A stretch of DNA of 64,000 nucleotides from Astragalus membranaceus (GCA_039519185.1 CM076849.1:110613806-110677805); one strand, 5' to 3'. Shown: positions 11,466 through 24,071, numbered from the stretch's first letter. Made by a program: numbers and translations. Notes: a model not told the origin generated them from the sequence alone.

Positions 11466-12344
11466 GTGTGAAAAAGTTAATGTGCAAGTATACACAGTCG
11501 ACAACAAGTAATAAAGTGAAAGTAGAGTATCGTTCTCAGAGGGATTGGATTAATTCTTAAGGTTTAAACAGATAGAGAAATTAGTATTAAGTAACCAAGT
11601 AACAAACAATATTGATGGTGTGGAGACAGAAAGTAAACAACTAAATAAAATGGAGAATGTAGTCAAATGAGAATGATAGTTGAGATGTTCCTTACCAAAT
11701 AAATCACTTTTAATAGTTTTGTGTTAATATGTGATGTAGGTGCACTGAATGCTGTTGCATTAGAAGTGTGCTTTTCAGTCACTGTCTTCAGAGTTTCATT
11801 ACAAGCTCTTATGTCTAAGTTGCTAAATAAGTTCACTCCTGTATTTTAAGTACCCACGGTATCACCCTATGGACTATGCTATCCTATGTCTAGGTTTTAG
11901 CATGGTTTCAACAAAGTTTCCTTAATTAAAACACTTACCCATATTAGTTCTTGAGTTCTAGTTATAAACCATGTCTGTATTTATTACTCTACTTGTTCTA
12001 AGTGATCAATCTCAAAATAAGTGTTGAAAGAAGTATAAAACAAGAACTAAAATGCACACATCACATATGATCACAATAACTTATTTAAAAGATCACTATA
12101 AGGTTAGAACATCCCAACTAAAAGAGTTTAGTTCATGCTAGACATTACAAGGCATATATAAACAGAATAGATCATATTCATATATTTGATATCATAAAAG
12201 GAAAACAACAAGGTAAGAGTTACACGGTTGGAGTTCCTTTGCATGAAGTTGCCAAGCAATGCGGGAGCATTCACTTCACGGTTGGAGTTCCTTTGTATTT
12301 CATTAGCAAAGTCTTCCATGGAGATGAAGTCTGATACCAAAAGG
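11466..12344. other. Unassigned repeat-like segment
   Basis: This AT-rich segment lies between two Tat fragments. It begins near GTGCAAGTATACACAGTCGA and GAGTATCGTTCTCAGAGGGA, phrases I associate with dispersed legume repeats. I cannot assign it to a family. A direct repeat CACGGTTGGAGTTCCTTTG occurs at about 12222 and 12276. I see no open frame or RNA gene. Confidence 0.35.
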
Positions 12345-12640
12345 TCGAGAAACTAGCTTTGTCAATAATGGTTATAGCTTGGAGACTAGAACCTTAAATT
12401 CAAACTCACCACATGACAATCAAAATAGACTACCCGGTCTGGAAGATTTTCTAAAAGTCCAAGTTTTAGAGAATATGGTGGTACGGTTGATAAGGCTATC
12501 CAAATTTGAAATCAACTTTGAATCTTGCGGCGAAATCAAAATACATGTACTAGCAAACTTCATAACTGAGCTTACCCCCACTTTTGAAAAAACGTAGTGG
12601 ATTCTATATGTGGATGGCTTGGCGAACACTATCATTCCAC
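12345..12640 (+). pseudogene. Tat-type RNase H fragment
   Basis: A short fragment starts with EKLALSIMVIAWRL (about 12347) and continues to LSKFEINFE and VLANFITELTPT. It is then followed after a stop (12595-12597) by WILYVDGLANT, the start of the second RNase H domain. The order and motifs match 8380-8690, but the sequence is clearly diverged, so it derives from another Tat element. It ends abruptly at about 12640. Confidence 0.7.
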
Positions 12641-13720
12641 ATCGGTTCTTTAACCCACCTCTGTAACCCACCCGACCCAGATTCCCAAACCCCTCAGCGA
12701 TGCAACACCACCATCTATGATGGTGCAACCTCTTCCATCGTTCTCTGTTGATTGGAGCCACCGTCGTCACTCCGATCTTCCGACCCAACCCCTTCACTGT
12801 CTCATGACGACGGCGTTCGTTTCACGCCCTCCACCCAAACCACCTCCATTGAAGAAGAACAATGGGCTGTTCGATAGTTTCCTTCCAGATCTGCGGCTTT
12901 TGTTCATTGCCAACACGTCTTCGCAGCCCATGCTCCGGCGAACCTCACCCTCCATTTCGGCAGGAACCAAAGGTAAGTCTCCATCTCCCCTACCTTCCAC
13001 CCATGACCCACCCACCTGCCCAAAGAACCGCCTTTCCCCTAAATCCCCACCGGGCCGTCCACCACCGAAGCCAAAGACTGGGTAACCCCTTTACCATCAG
13101 TTCTTGTTAATGTCTATGATGCTGCTATTTCCCCTTTTGCTGTTGTTTTCCCTTTTCCAGTTGTTGTGTGGCTTAAGAAAGATGCCATAAATGCAAGGTG
13201 CTTTTGGATTATTGTTGTGTCCTTGGTAGCTTTTACTTTGGTCCTAGATCCTCTGGTTGCTAGGAATTGCAAATTTTGTGCAGGAACATGGGTATACACC
13301 GCCAGCCGACTCATCTACCCCCCTGACCGTCAAGCTGTTAGCGTTAATGTGGTAAGTCTGGACCACCGTGAGACCACGCATAGTCGATCTGCGCATATCC
13401 CAGCCAAAAAAATTATCCGTACATGGATAGAGTCAAAGACTGTGGATTCTCCTCCTTTGCTGGCCATTTACCATATGCGGAAGCTGTTTGCTTGGTTGAT
13501 TGGATTAGTTGATAAGTTTGTTGTGAAACCAATGTTCTTTGTGCTTTTTATTTGTGTATTGATGCTGGTGCTTTGTATTGTCTAATAGCTAGGAGCAACT
13601 TTAATTTGTGGCTGGGGCATGTCCCATTGCTGACTAATCATCTAGTTGTAATGTTCTGGTTTTCATCTAATGAATGAATGAATGTATTTGCCGTAAAAAA
13701 AAGTTTACTCTTGTTTCCTT
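12641..13720 (+). other. Unassigned segment, possible retroposed 3' end
   Basis: A C-rich first part (12650-13085) is proline-rich in all frames and looks non-coding. An open frame at 13166-13585 (139 codons, with hydrophobic ends) is not recognisable. The stretch ends in repeated AATG (13669-13683) and eight A residues (13696-13703), which would fit the 3' tail of a LINE or retroposed transcript. No reverse transcriptase motif is seen, so this is tentative. Confidence 0.3.
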
Positions 13721-13729
13721 GACTTTCTG

Positions 13730-14480
13730 TAAGAGTCGTACGAAGAAGGTTTTGGGTTATCGACTCTGAATATTCAAGAAAATCTTATCTCAAGTGATTA
13801 GTACTTGTCATTATTCTTCTCAACAGAAATAAACCTGAAATTATCAAGTCCAACTGAATGTACTCGACTCTATCCTATCCAATGGGAGAGTATATCTCAA
13901 GTAACTCATGTATATAAAGGGCGCTTGGCCCTCAGTTTTGACACACTCAATTTACCCATTACTTTCACTACTCTCAACTCTAAACCCCCTTCTAACAAAA
14001 AATAATATAAATTGCAAAACAAAGAGGAAATTTACTTGAAAAATAGAGTTGCATTGATTGATCTATACAAAATTTTGTACAGGTAGTATTTATAGACAAA
14101 ATTCCTAAGCCTAAACCCTATTAGCCACTACGAATTAGACAACACCTATTACGGTATGGCCAACAGTTACTTGACCTACACTTTCATCTCCTAAACCCAT
14201 GTTTCGCATCATGGCGGTTCAATCTCTCAGAAACCCTCAGCATGTGTCCTCAACGGTTGCCACTTTAGCTGTTTTTTCTTAATCGAGTTTCTTCACAATA
14301 AGGAACATATTTCATGATTTTCGCCGTTTAATTGTAATTCAATTAATTGAATTATTTTTAACTTAGAATCGTCTAATCACGAACAAACCACCCTTTTAAA
14401 CTTTTGAATGAGAGCCTTATCCTTGTCATTGGATTTTCCGATCACTAGTTCCCCTGTTCGAATCATATGATGAATTTGCT
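13730..14480 (+). repeat. Possible LTR fragment (Tat-like)
   Basis: A TATA-like TGTATATAAAGGGCGCTTGG at about 13909-13928 is followed by a CT-rich leader with AACCC, an arrangement usual in LTR promoters of Tat-lineage elements. I cannot see clear TG...CA ends or a partner LTR. No coding potential is seen. Confidence 0.35.
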
Positions 14481-14559
14481 AGCTTAACTCTCGCTATCGA
14501 CTTTGCTCAACTCGACTCATATGGTATTCAATCATTTGTCGTGTTCGACTATCACTTGG

Positions 14560-14640
14560 ACAACGAAGCACAACTCAGTTGGTAAGACGTTTCACACCTA
14601 CACCCAAAGGGTCGTGGGTTCGTGTCAGAGAGGGGGAAGT
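14560..14640 (+). repeat. tRNA-derived SINE head
   Basis: The head carries an internal RNA polymerase III-like promoter. The A-box-like element CAACTCAGTTGG is at 14571-14582, and the B-box-like element GGTTCGTGTC is at 14617-14626, about 35 nt downstream. No tRNA cloverleaf can be completed (no matching acceptor stem), so a SINE head is more likely than a tRNA gene. The 3' end of the element is unclear; it may reach about 14760. It lies about 350 bp upstream of the alcohol dehydrogenase start. Confidence 0.5.
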
Positions 14641-14944
14641 GGAGAACACTAATGATCCCTTTAGTTAAATAAAAGAAGTGTTGGGTGAATCCTGGATGGA
14701 GAGGAAGAGTGGAGAGAATTGGAAACAAAGAGAAAGAGAGAGGAGGGGTAATTAAGTACATTATGGAAAAGGAAGAAGAGGAATAAGGTAATTTTGATAA
14801 GGGAATATCGATTACTGAAATAGGGGGTGTCCCTAGTCCTCTTTATCCTCTTAACTCTTATCCAATTTGATTTGATGACCTGGTGGGGCAACATTTAATT
14901 TGTTAGCTTGTGTGACGCGTATGACATGCATTCTCACTTCTGCA

Positions 14945-14955
14945 CTATAAATAAG
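14945..14955 (+). promoter_or_regulatory. TATA box of the alcohol dehydrogenase gene
   Basis: CTATAAATAAG lies about 40 bp upstream of the ATG at 14993. The short A/C-rich leader in between (ATCAACACATCACACATCC) fits a plant 5' untranslated region. Confidence 0.65.
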
Positions 14956-14992
14956 GGTATAATCAACACATCACACATCCTCCATTGTAGCC

Positions 14993-17962
14993 ATGTCTAG
15001 CACAGAAGGTCAGGTCATCAAGTGCAGAGGTGAGCCATGCATTAATATTCTGCAGTAATCAATGTCTTAGTAAATGTGGTTTTCAGCTAATTTTTTACTT
15101 TTTTCTCATACAACATATAGAAACATGTATGAAAAATTGTTTTGTTAATACATTTTCTCAAGAAATATATCAAGTTCTGCTTTTCAATGATCAGTTATGT
15201 GACTTATTGATTCATAAATCATTATAATTATAATAAATTAATGAATGCATGCAGCTGCGGTGGCATGGGAAGCGGGAAAAGCACTAGTGATAGAAGAGAT
15301 AGAGGTAGCGCCACCTCAGAGAGGTGAAGTACGTTTGAAGATCCTCTTTAACTCTCTTTGTCGTTCTGATCTGTATTGGTGGGATGCCAAGGTAAAGGAC
15401 CATGATCGGCTCCAATAAGTAAAAATATTATTTAATCAAAGAGTATAAAGTTATTATTTCATTTAATCCACATAATATTCAATGCAAAAAAACTCTTGAT
15501 TAGAGTTACAGACACAAGACAGAGATAAGTCATGTATAATATTTCTAGAGAATAAATTTAATTTTGTCGGGACCTTATTCAATGCAAGTTTAAAAACAGA
15601 GGACTGTAACCATCATTTCCTTAAGTAATAAAAGAATTCCTCAAATACTAATATGTTGATTTATGAGAATATACCTTGAGAGGAATAATTGCCAAAGCCA
15701 CACATCTTTTTCACTCCTAATTAGAGACTCTGCACCCACCAAATTAACCAAATCAACCAATAAGTCTTCCTCTCACGCAACTCCAACTCCACATCACCAC
15801 ATGTAATAAAATCATTTTGAATTAAAAGTAAACTTTAGCTAGGTTAAGTAATTTAATTTAATAAAAAGTTTTATATATATTGAAAATATGTCTGTGAGAT
15901 ACATACATTAATAATTCATAAATAATTTACGAGCCTAATTAACATAGTAACTACATGCTTTTCTTTTTTACATTTCAGGATCAGACTCCATTGTTTCCTC
16001 GAATCTTAGGTCATGAAGCTGCAGGGTATGCGAATTTTGCATAAAACGGTTTTTATTTATTTATATAATTAAGATTATGTGACCAAAAGCTTAATTACAC
16101 TTACACATTTAAATGAAATAATGTGAATGAAAAATTAAATTAGGATTGTGGAGAGCATAGGTGAGGGGGTGACAGATCTGAAGCCAGGGGACCATGCATT
16201 GCCAGTGTTCACAGGAGAATGTGGTGAATGTGCAAATTGCAAGTCAAATGAAAGCAACATGTGTGAGCTACTTAGGATCAACACTGATAGGGGAGTTATG
16301 CTCTCAGATGGCAAAACAAGGTTTTCAAAAAATGGACAGCCCATATATCACTTCATTGGAACCTCTACATTCAGTGAATACACTGTTGTTCATGCTGGAT
16401 GTGTTGCAAAGATTAACCCTGCTGCCCCTCTTGACAAAGTTTGTGTTGCCAGTTGTGGATTTTGCACAGGTTTATAATATTCACTCTTTCATGATTATTA
16501 ATGTTCCTCGTTTTGAATTGCGGTAGCAGTTGTTTTGCGGTTCTTGATATTGAGGAGAATCGCAATCAAATATTGCGACATTATATTATTAGAAAAAGAT
16601 GAAATAACAATGAAAATTTAGAGACGGAAAACCACAAAATCCGTCTCTTCCGTTTAAGTTTAAGTGTTAGCGGCGCCAAATTTGAAGACTAATTTTTTTT
16701 CTGTCTCAAAAACTTGGATAGCATGCACGGTACAGATCATGACTGCAGAATTTATTTTAAATGATGTGTATATATGTTTGTTTTTTTTGGCAAAATATAT
16801 GTTTGATTATAAATTAATTTTATTCCTATTCATGCAGGTCATGGTGCCACTGTAAATGTTGCAAAACCAAAGCCTAATTCTTCTGTTGCTATCTTTGGAT
16901 TGGGAGCTGTTGGACTTGCTGTATGTTGTCCTTTTCTTCTTTTTTATCTTGTAATAAAATATCGCGATATCTATATAACTTTTAGATTTTCATATGCATT
17001 TATTTAGGCTGCTGAAGGAGCAAGACTCTCTAATGCATCTAGAATAATTGGAGTTGATTTAATTCCCAGCCGATTTGAACAAGGTAGTATATTATATTAT
17101 TATTATTCACATTTTAAATACTCATTAGCTAATAACTCTAGTGTTATTTGATTACTAATATAAGTCTCCATTTTATTCTTGGACAGCCAAAAAATTTGGG
17201 GTGACTGACTTTGTAAACCCAAAAGAACATAACAAACCCGTCCAACAGGTTAATTAGTATATTCATATACCATTCATTATTTTTTATTTTTATTTTAATT
17301 TTTTACCTTGTGACTTTTTTTTGACAAGCTTTTACGTTGTGATTTGATGGCAAGAGACTAATTAATATGCTTAATCTTGATATATTGTTTATTATCGGGA
17401 GAAAAGGTCATTGCTGAAATGACAAATGGAGGTGTAGATCGTGCTATTGAATGTACCGGAAACACTGAAGCTGCAATTTCAGCATTTGAGTGTGTTCACG
17501 ATGTATGTCTGAGAATCTTGTTGTGTTTGTGTGTGTGTCTATAAGCGGGATGTTATTAATTTTAAATGACTAAAAATGTAAATTATTAGGGTTGGGGTGT
17601 TGCTGTACTTGTTGGTGTGCCCAAAAAAGATGCTGAATTCAAAACTCATCCCATGAATTTCTTGAAAGGGAGGACTCTTAAAGGTACCTTCTATGGAAAC
17701 TACAAACCTCGCACTGATCTTCCTTCTATTGTGGACAAGTACATGAACAAGGTAATCATAATATCTATTTGTTACTAATAAACATATACATGTAGAGTGC
17801 TTAATTTCTATGTTTTTTTGGGCTAATTTATGGTACATTGTGTAGGAGTTGGAATTGGACAAATTTATAACTCACGAAGTCACATTCTCGGAAATTAATA
17901 AAGCATTTGAATACATGCTGAAAGGGGAAGGCATTAGGTGTCTCATTCGAATGGAAGACTAA
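14993..17962 (+). CDS. ADH1: Alcohol dehydrogenase, class P (10 exons)
   Basis: Zinc- and NAD-dependent cytosolic enzyme interconverting ethanol and acetaldehyde, used in fermentation under low oxygen. Exons by GT/AG and phase: 14993-15029, 15255-15391, 15979-16025, 16144-16469, 16838-16920, 17008-17083, 17187-17248, 17407-17502, 17590-17751, 17846-17962. They total 1143 nt, or 380 codons plus TAA, the usual plant ADH length and ten-exon structure. Catalytic zinc ligands are Cys48 (LCRSD), His70 (GHEAAG) and Cys178 (SCGFCTG). Structural zinc ligands are Cys100, 103, 106 and 114 (CGECANC...C). The nucleotide fold shows GLGAVGL. The residue after Cys48 is Arg where most plant ADH1 proteins have His; Arg there occurs in animal class I enzymes. 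No stop or frameshift is seen. Assignment to ADH1 rather than a close paralogue is by resemblance only. Confidence 0.93.
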
Positions 17963-19171
17963 AATAACATAATGTTCTCTGCTACAAGGTCGATGCTTGT
18001 ATATGAATCGAAGAATAATAAACTTGTTTATGAATTCTGTTATCGCAGACTTGTTGTGTTATATGAGTATTAAGGAATAATGGGGTAAATGTTGTGGGTT
18101 ATGATGTGTGAATTTTAAGTTAAGTGTTACTGTTGCAACTTCTATGCATTACCGTGTGTTTATATATGCAATTCTATGATGACTTTAAATGCGTTTTCTT
18201 TAGTATTTGGCTCATTTTAATTATGTTTATAAATTTATAGGAGTAAGATATTGTTAAAAAAGCTTTAGTATATCAATTTGTTCCCCGGCAATAGAATAAA
18301 TTGGAGCCAGACTTTACTTACCTCCTGGCCGGTCGAACTCCGAATTATTCAGGGCTCATTTCCCCTGAACACTGAAGCGGGGTCAAAGACTCCTAGACCA
18401 AAAAAAAGATCTAAGCCCCACCAAATGAGATTGTAGCATAATTGAGTTGTGGGGGGGGGGGGGGGGGGGTTGGATAGAAGGGTATTAGAGAGACTTAGGC
18501 TTCCAAATTGTGAAGTTGTATAAAATTGAGTTGTGTTAAATGTGATTCCCCCGTGTGTATGCCTTTAGGGAGAGTTCTAGTTTATACAAAATAGTTAACG
18601 GGTGAGTTGGTTAGGTTAGATGAGTTATGACACTCCGTAGGGAGTTGGTTACTCTGATGATTAGTCACTAGAGTTTTGCTTAATTACATTTAATTAAATT
18701 AATTTCAAATTGACATTCTTATCTTCTTAGCAGAAGTTAGAATTGGATCCATTGTGTCGATAAAGTAGATTTGGAACAAGTCTTGCATCCACGTAGTCCG
18801 AGTTGGGCTAACATTGTTTATGGTTGACCATTGATGTAATAGTGTTGTTGGGTTAGGAGTTCATTTTTCTACCAAAGATATAATGGGTGACCAAATTGTT
18901 TAACAAAAGACATATTTGGGGATCAAATTAACTAGCAAAAACACATACAAGAATATTTTTATAATTTTAATACATTTAAAGATTATAATAACACCGCCTC
19001 ACAAATTTGAACAGCAAAATATTTCTTTAGCCGATGTTAAATAGTGAAAATATTGATAATGATTATTTCATTAAAGCAAATAAAGCTTTCCATATTACAA
19101 GCAGGTTATAAATAAACTATCAAGTGAAATGTTACCCTTTACTTAATTGTAAGACTCCATCCATTGCATGA
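17963..19171. other. Intergenic region between ADH and beta-xylosidase genes
   Basis: The first part (to about 18240) is ADH 3' untranslated and flanking DNA with AATAAT-type signals at about 18013. A 19-G homopolymer is at 18451-18469. A non-coding segment around 18285-18600, with locally high GC (CCTGGCCGGTCGAACTCC), looks repeat-derived but I cannot name it. The genes converge, so this is shared 3' flank. Confidence 0.5.
18451..18469 (+). repeat. Poly-G tract (19 G)
   Basis: Nineteen consecutive G residues are flanked by TTGT and TTGG. Such a run could form quadruplex structures. It is also a common place for sequencing length errors, so its exact length is uncertain. Confidence 0.9.
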
Positions 19172-22100
19172 TCAAAGAGTAATATTTATTGGGTATTCTT
19201 CCTCCCCAACAACCAACGAATAAGACCCCTCTTCAATAACCTTAACACCATACTCATTTGCTCTACTAAGATGCTCACATGGACTTAGTTCAAATTCCAC
19301 TTTAGCCCTTTCACCAGCTTCTAGCTTCACACTTTGAAATCCCACCAACTGTTTCAAAGGGTTTCCATTTCTATGTTTCTCTTGCTTCATAAACAGCAAC
19401 ACTGGATGCTTTCCCATCATACTTCCATGATTTTTAACTCCTAATGTCACTGAGACAGACATGGTTTCACATGTTTTTTCGCCCAACTCCGAAACCAGTT
19501 TGTATCGAATGGTTTCCGAGTTTTCGACCATTAAATGAGTTGATGATTGGTTTATCTGAAGGTTTGTTTGTGGACCAGAAATGAACTGGTAGGAGTATTT
19601 TGAGTAGCTTAGACCATAGCCAAATTCATAGACCTTTGGACCTGTGTAAAAACGGTAGGTTCTACCAGGATAACTTGTTGCTGGATCAGCTCTCATTCTC
19701 ATGTCTGTCATTGGTATTCTGATATAGTCTTTTGGGTACCAAGTCATTGGTAGTCTTCCCCCTGCATTATAGTAACAGTTTAGCCACTAAATTAACACAC
19801 TTTCTAATATTCAATTTAGCCTTTACTAAATGAAAATAATAAATAGTACCTAAAATTTGAGAAATCCACCTATTTAGTCTGTGAAATCGGTCTAATTAGT
19901 CTCTGTAATAAGGACCACTTGGTAAACTTTAGAGACTAATTAGACGAGTTTTCCAAATTTTAGGGACTATTTATTATTTTTATATGCTTTAAGGACTAAA
20001 TAGGAAAGCGTGTTAGTTCAACGACTAACTTGAGAGTTTACTGTCTAATTCTAATTTTTATATATAAAGAAAAAGTTAGAAGATCATAATGTTTTGACCT
20101 TCATTGAAATACTCATTGAAAAGTGAATCACTAATTTAATCCATAAAATTGTAATGAGTAGGATAGGACGGACAGAATGATCCCTAAAATTCAAAATCTT
20201 CCACCACATTAGTTTATATTAGACTATTTCAAAGACCAAAATGACCAGCCTAAAAAGACTAATGTGATCTAAGAGTTTTCAATTTCAAGGACTATTTTGA
20301 AGCTCTGTAGTACAGAAACTTCAATTCCTTGTATTTTTCAAATTAAAACTGGTGTCTCTGTGTCCATTTTTGTGTCGTGTCCAATGTCTATGTTGGTGTC
20401 AGTGCTTCATAGTTTTGAAGTATCAATAATTTTAGGGACTAAGATTATAGCAGCTTACCTTTTAGGGACCATGTTTTTAGCTGCTTACCTTTTAGGGACC
20501 AATTTGGTTATTCACTCACTAATAGGAATAAAATCGCCTACCCTAATGTTAATGGATAGTAAAATATAGAAGAAAATTAACCTGGGTTATAATCACCAAA
20601 GATAATCTGAGCCAAAGCCAATCCACCAAGTTCACCAGGATAACCAGCCCACAAAATAGCTCCAACTTTCTTATCAAACTTAGCAGAAGTAATATCAACA
20701 GGACCTCCACTCAAGAGGACCAAAACAACAGGTCTCTTAGAAGCTCTAGCAACACTATTAATCAAGTCCTGTTGCTTCCCTGGCAATTCTAAGTGATCCC
20801 TATCATGTGATTCCCTCTCTTGACTTTGATCCAATCCCATAACCAACACAACATAATCCGTCTGTTTCGCCGCTTGCACCGCATAGTTTATTCGAGGAGA
20901 AGCACACTGTACTCCATCACTACAACCAGGGTCATAAATAATGTCCCTAGCATACTCGAGAAAGCCTTCGGTAAGTGTGACCAAATTACAAGGACGACCA
21001 TAATAATTTCCAAGTACAGCTTTTGATGAACCATTAGCATTGGGGCCTATAACTAGAAGGAATTTTGATTTTGGAAGTGGGAGAAGTGAGCCTGTGTTCT
21101 TTAAAAGAACAATGCCACTTCTTGCTGCTTCTAGAGCTAGTTGTTGGTTTTGTTTGGAGCACACTTGATTAGGACCAATAGTGCCATATTTGAGTTTGGC
21201 AGGGTTTCCATTAAATAAGCCTAGTCTTATTCTGATAGAGAAGAGATTTTGAAGGGCACGGTCAATTTGTGATATTGGTACTTTTTTCTGTAATACTGCT
21301 GATTTTCCATGCTTAGTTATGTAATCACCACACTCCACATCCATCCCTGAAAAGTTTGATTACACAAAGAAATCAATCCTCTTAGTTCATTAAAATTAGA
21401 ATAGTACATTTTTTTTTTGTGGAATCAATAATACTAAATCTATAGAGTATTGATGTTGTTCAAACAACAATTTTGACAGAGTGCATTTGCCAATCTATCC
21501 ATATGTAGGCATTGTGAGCTCTTTAGCACCGACACTTTCGGTTGAAGATGTGTCCGGTGCTTCATAGATTACGAGACATGTAAGATCAAGGGAGGGGCAC
21601 CACAATGTTAGTTTGCAAATTTTTGGATCCATGATTTATAAATATCCCTCACACTTGTTAAGAGAAATTGAAAACATAATTTATTTACGATTTCATGAGC
21701 ACACTATTATTGATAGAACTGTTTTTTTTCTTCAAAATTTTGTTTTTATTTAGGCCCAGTGATAGATATTGATATTGAAAGTTGAAACTAGCCTAAGATT
21801 CAAGCATCTTACAAACATTAATAGTAAGAAAACAAAAAACAAGTAGCCTAATACTTGACACAGAACTGGGTTCCAGTTGTGAACTTTTGGAGTTGATATA
21901 TAATTTGCTTACTGCCAATGATGGCTAAGAATGGCATGCGCATATGTGGGGACCGACCCTATCTAAAATAAGGAACAAACCATGTGACCTTGCTAGTAAT
22001 ACAAGCAAAAAATGTAAATTAACCAAAATACAAGTGAGAAAAGCATTTTGCATTATTTAGGAGCATTGATAAGATTATAAAAGATTGTATACCCAAAATT

Positions 22101-24026
22101 GTAAAAATCTTGTAACTTAGTGTTTCGCACTATCCTTGTGATTTTATTTGTATACCTATTAATTATTATGACTTGTAATTTTTGAATGATAATTATTTCT
22201 AGTAACTGTGATTATGACATAAATAAACAAATAAAGAAACTATATGGATAAAAAACGAAAGAGGATGAGGCAGAGGCCCAACAAGGCAACAATACCAGCT
22301 TTAAGGACATCAGCTATAGCATCCTCTGCTGTTTTTGCATAACTTTGCCTTTCGTGTATGATAGCAACTGCTGCACAATCCGACGTAATATACCTGATAT
22401 TTACATCCAATAACATTCACACATTAAGTAAAAAAAAAAATATTCCTCTCATTGAAAATGAAGTGTCACCAAAAAAGAGTAAAGTAATTATATAATTTAT
22501 TTATATTTTTACCCATTGAATTTCCATTGTTTTCTTGCGGTTTTGGTTAAGAGATTGAAATCAGCACAGTTTGGAACACCATTGACACGATTGTAAGCAC
22601 ACATTATACCACTGGCCCTTGCTTTCTGTATGCAACTCTCAAATGGTGGCTGATACGTATCCGCCAAATCTTGCAATGTCACCTGAATTGGAACGATTCG
22701 TAAAATGGCAAAAGTAACCAAAAGAATAAATAGCAATATTATCAAATTAAGAAACTAGCTTTATATTCAATAAGTCCAATCTTAAATCAAAAAGTAATGA
22801 ATAAAGATAAGGTCACACATCGAGCCATGCGTGTACTATTTACATTTTTTAACATCAAAGTTGGTGAAAAGTACCCAAGAATAACATGATAAAAAAATAA
22901 TTACTATTAAGGATAATAAAGTAAAGCTCTTATTGTACTGCAACTTCAATTACAAAGAATCCAATGTACTAGTAAATGGTTCAAATTCCAACCGGCACAA
23001 TAACAAAACAAATTAATTTTAAATTCAAAAAAGCAAAAGACGCCAAACAAAATACAATAAACTTAAGACTAAAAAAACAAAAAAAAAAACATAAAGGCAA
23101 TCCAGTAGCTTCACCATGAAAGTACTATTCACACTTACCCGAGCATCAAAATCAAAGCGATCAAGACCGTTCCAATTATCCAAATCATAAGCAGTAAAAT
23201 GCTTACAACAAGCAGAAGCTTTCAAACCCTCTCCAAGTTTCCCTCCTTGAAATGAATCTCCTTGAATCCCTCTCACATACGCTACAGCATACATCGCATT
23301 CACCATAGGATCTTCCCCTGCAGTCTCTTGCCCTCTCCCCCATCTTGGATCCCTAAAAATGTTTATATTTGGTGCCCAAAATGTCATCCCTTGTGCTTGC
23401 CCAGCATTATACACTGCTCTAGCTTCAGTTCCAATAACCTATACACACAAGTCATTTAAGGGCTTATATTAATTGTGTGCATCCAAACAGGGTATAAATA
23501 TTTGAGTCATTTAACTAATGAAGCACCAATACAAATACAAACACAAACGGAGACACCATAAAGACATCAGTTTTAATTTAAAAAATAAAAGTAATTGAAG
23601 TGTCGGTGTACGTATCAGTTTTATTTAACTGACCTTACTGATTTGGTACCAGAGGTTGGGGTCGAAGGAAGAAGCTGTGAGAATAACTTGAGGGAAGCTA
23701 GTTGCGCCTTTTATAGTACCATTAAATCTGATGCCTTTACCGGCATCAGCGAGGCCGTGCAATGCTTCACTCCACCACTGGTAGCTCGGGATACCGAGTC
23801 TGGGAATGGAAGGAGCTGAGTTAACGAGTTGGGACAGTTTCTCATCTAATGTGAGTCGTGACACAAGGTCTCTGGCTCTTTCACGGATGGGGAGTTTAGG
23901 ATTGCAGAAGGGGTATGAGTTGGAATTGTCGCAGGAATAAGGAGGGCGAGTTGACTCGGCGTGAACGAGTTGGTGGTGAGTGAGTAAGAGCAAAATGGAA
24001 GAGAATAAGGTAATAGAGAGAGCCAT
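19172..24026 (-). CDS. GH3 beta-xylosidase / alpha-L-arabinofuranosidase (6 exons)
   Basis: Secreted glycoside hydrolase family 3 enzyme of the plant BXL group, which trims xylose and arabinose from wall xylans and arabinans. Exons (coding order): 24026-23634, 23438-23139, 22682-22513, 22393-22296, 21346-20582, 19761-19172. Splice sites are GT/AG and the phases agree, giving 2316 nt or 771 codons plus TGA, the normal family length. Residues 1-23 form a signal peptide (hydrophobic, ending LVHA). The N-terminal catalytic domain includes WWSEALHG, FWAPNINIFRDPRWGRGQET and KHFTAYDLDNWNG. The presumed nucleophile is Asp293 in YITSDC. The C-terminal GH3 domain includes EAARSGIVLLKN and LSGGPVDI, and a fibronectin III-like end follows. 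The residue two after the nucleophile is Ala, where relatives usually have Asp. Intron 5 holds two inverted-repeat elements. Closest type is AtBXL6/7-like, from memory. Confidence 0.93.
19777..20031. repeat. Inverted-repeat (MITE-like) element in xylosidase intron 5
   Basis: The left arm (about 19777-19890) and the reverse complement of the right arm (about 19930-20031) share AATAATAAATAGT, CCTAAAATTTG and AACACRCTTTC in the same order. This gives imperfect arms of about 100 bp around a short centre. No clear target duplication is seen. It lies inside an intron, so it does not break the gene. Confidence 0.6.
20170..20300. repeat. Second inverted-repeat element in xylosidase intron 5
   Basis: GATCCCTAAAATTCAAAATC...CACATTAGT (from about 20179) is matched in reverse by ACTAATGTGATC...TTTTCAATTTCAAGGACT (about 20257-20293). 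It is a shorter relative of the preceding element in layout. Boundaries are approximate. Confidence 0.45.
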
Positions 24027-24065
24027 GCTGTGAAGGGATGGTTGCAGAACAGAGCATGTGTTCGT

Positions 24066-24071
24066 TTTATA
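24066..24071 (-). promoter_or_regulatory. TATA box of the beta-xylosidase gene
   Basis: On the minus strand, TATAAA (within GGTCTATAAAACG) lies about 40 bp upstream of the ATG at 24026. The same sequence is present in the partial duplicate at 32560-32565. Confidence 0.6.

Noticed and set aside
13166..13585. A protein-coding gene of 139 codons
   Set aside because: No recognised family or clear promoter, and it is surrounded by repeat fragments. It is kept only as part of an unassigned segment.
14571..14640. A tRNA gene
   Set aside because: Only the A-box-like and B-box-like words fit; no acceptor or anticodon stem can be formed.
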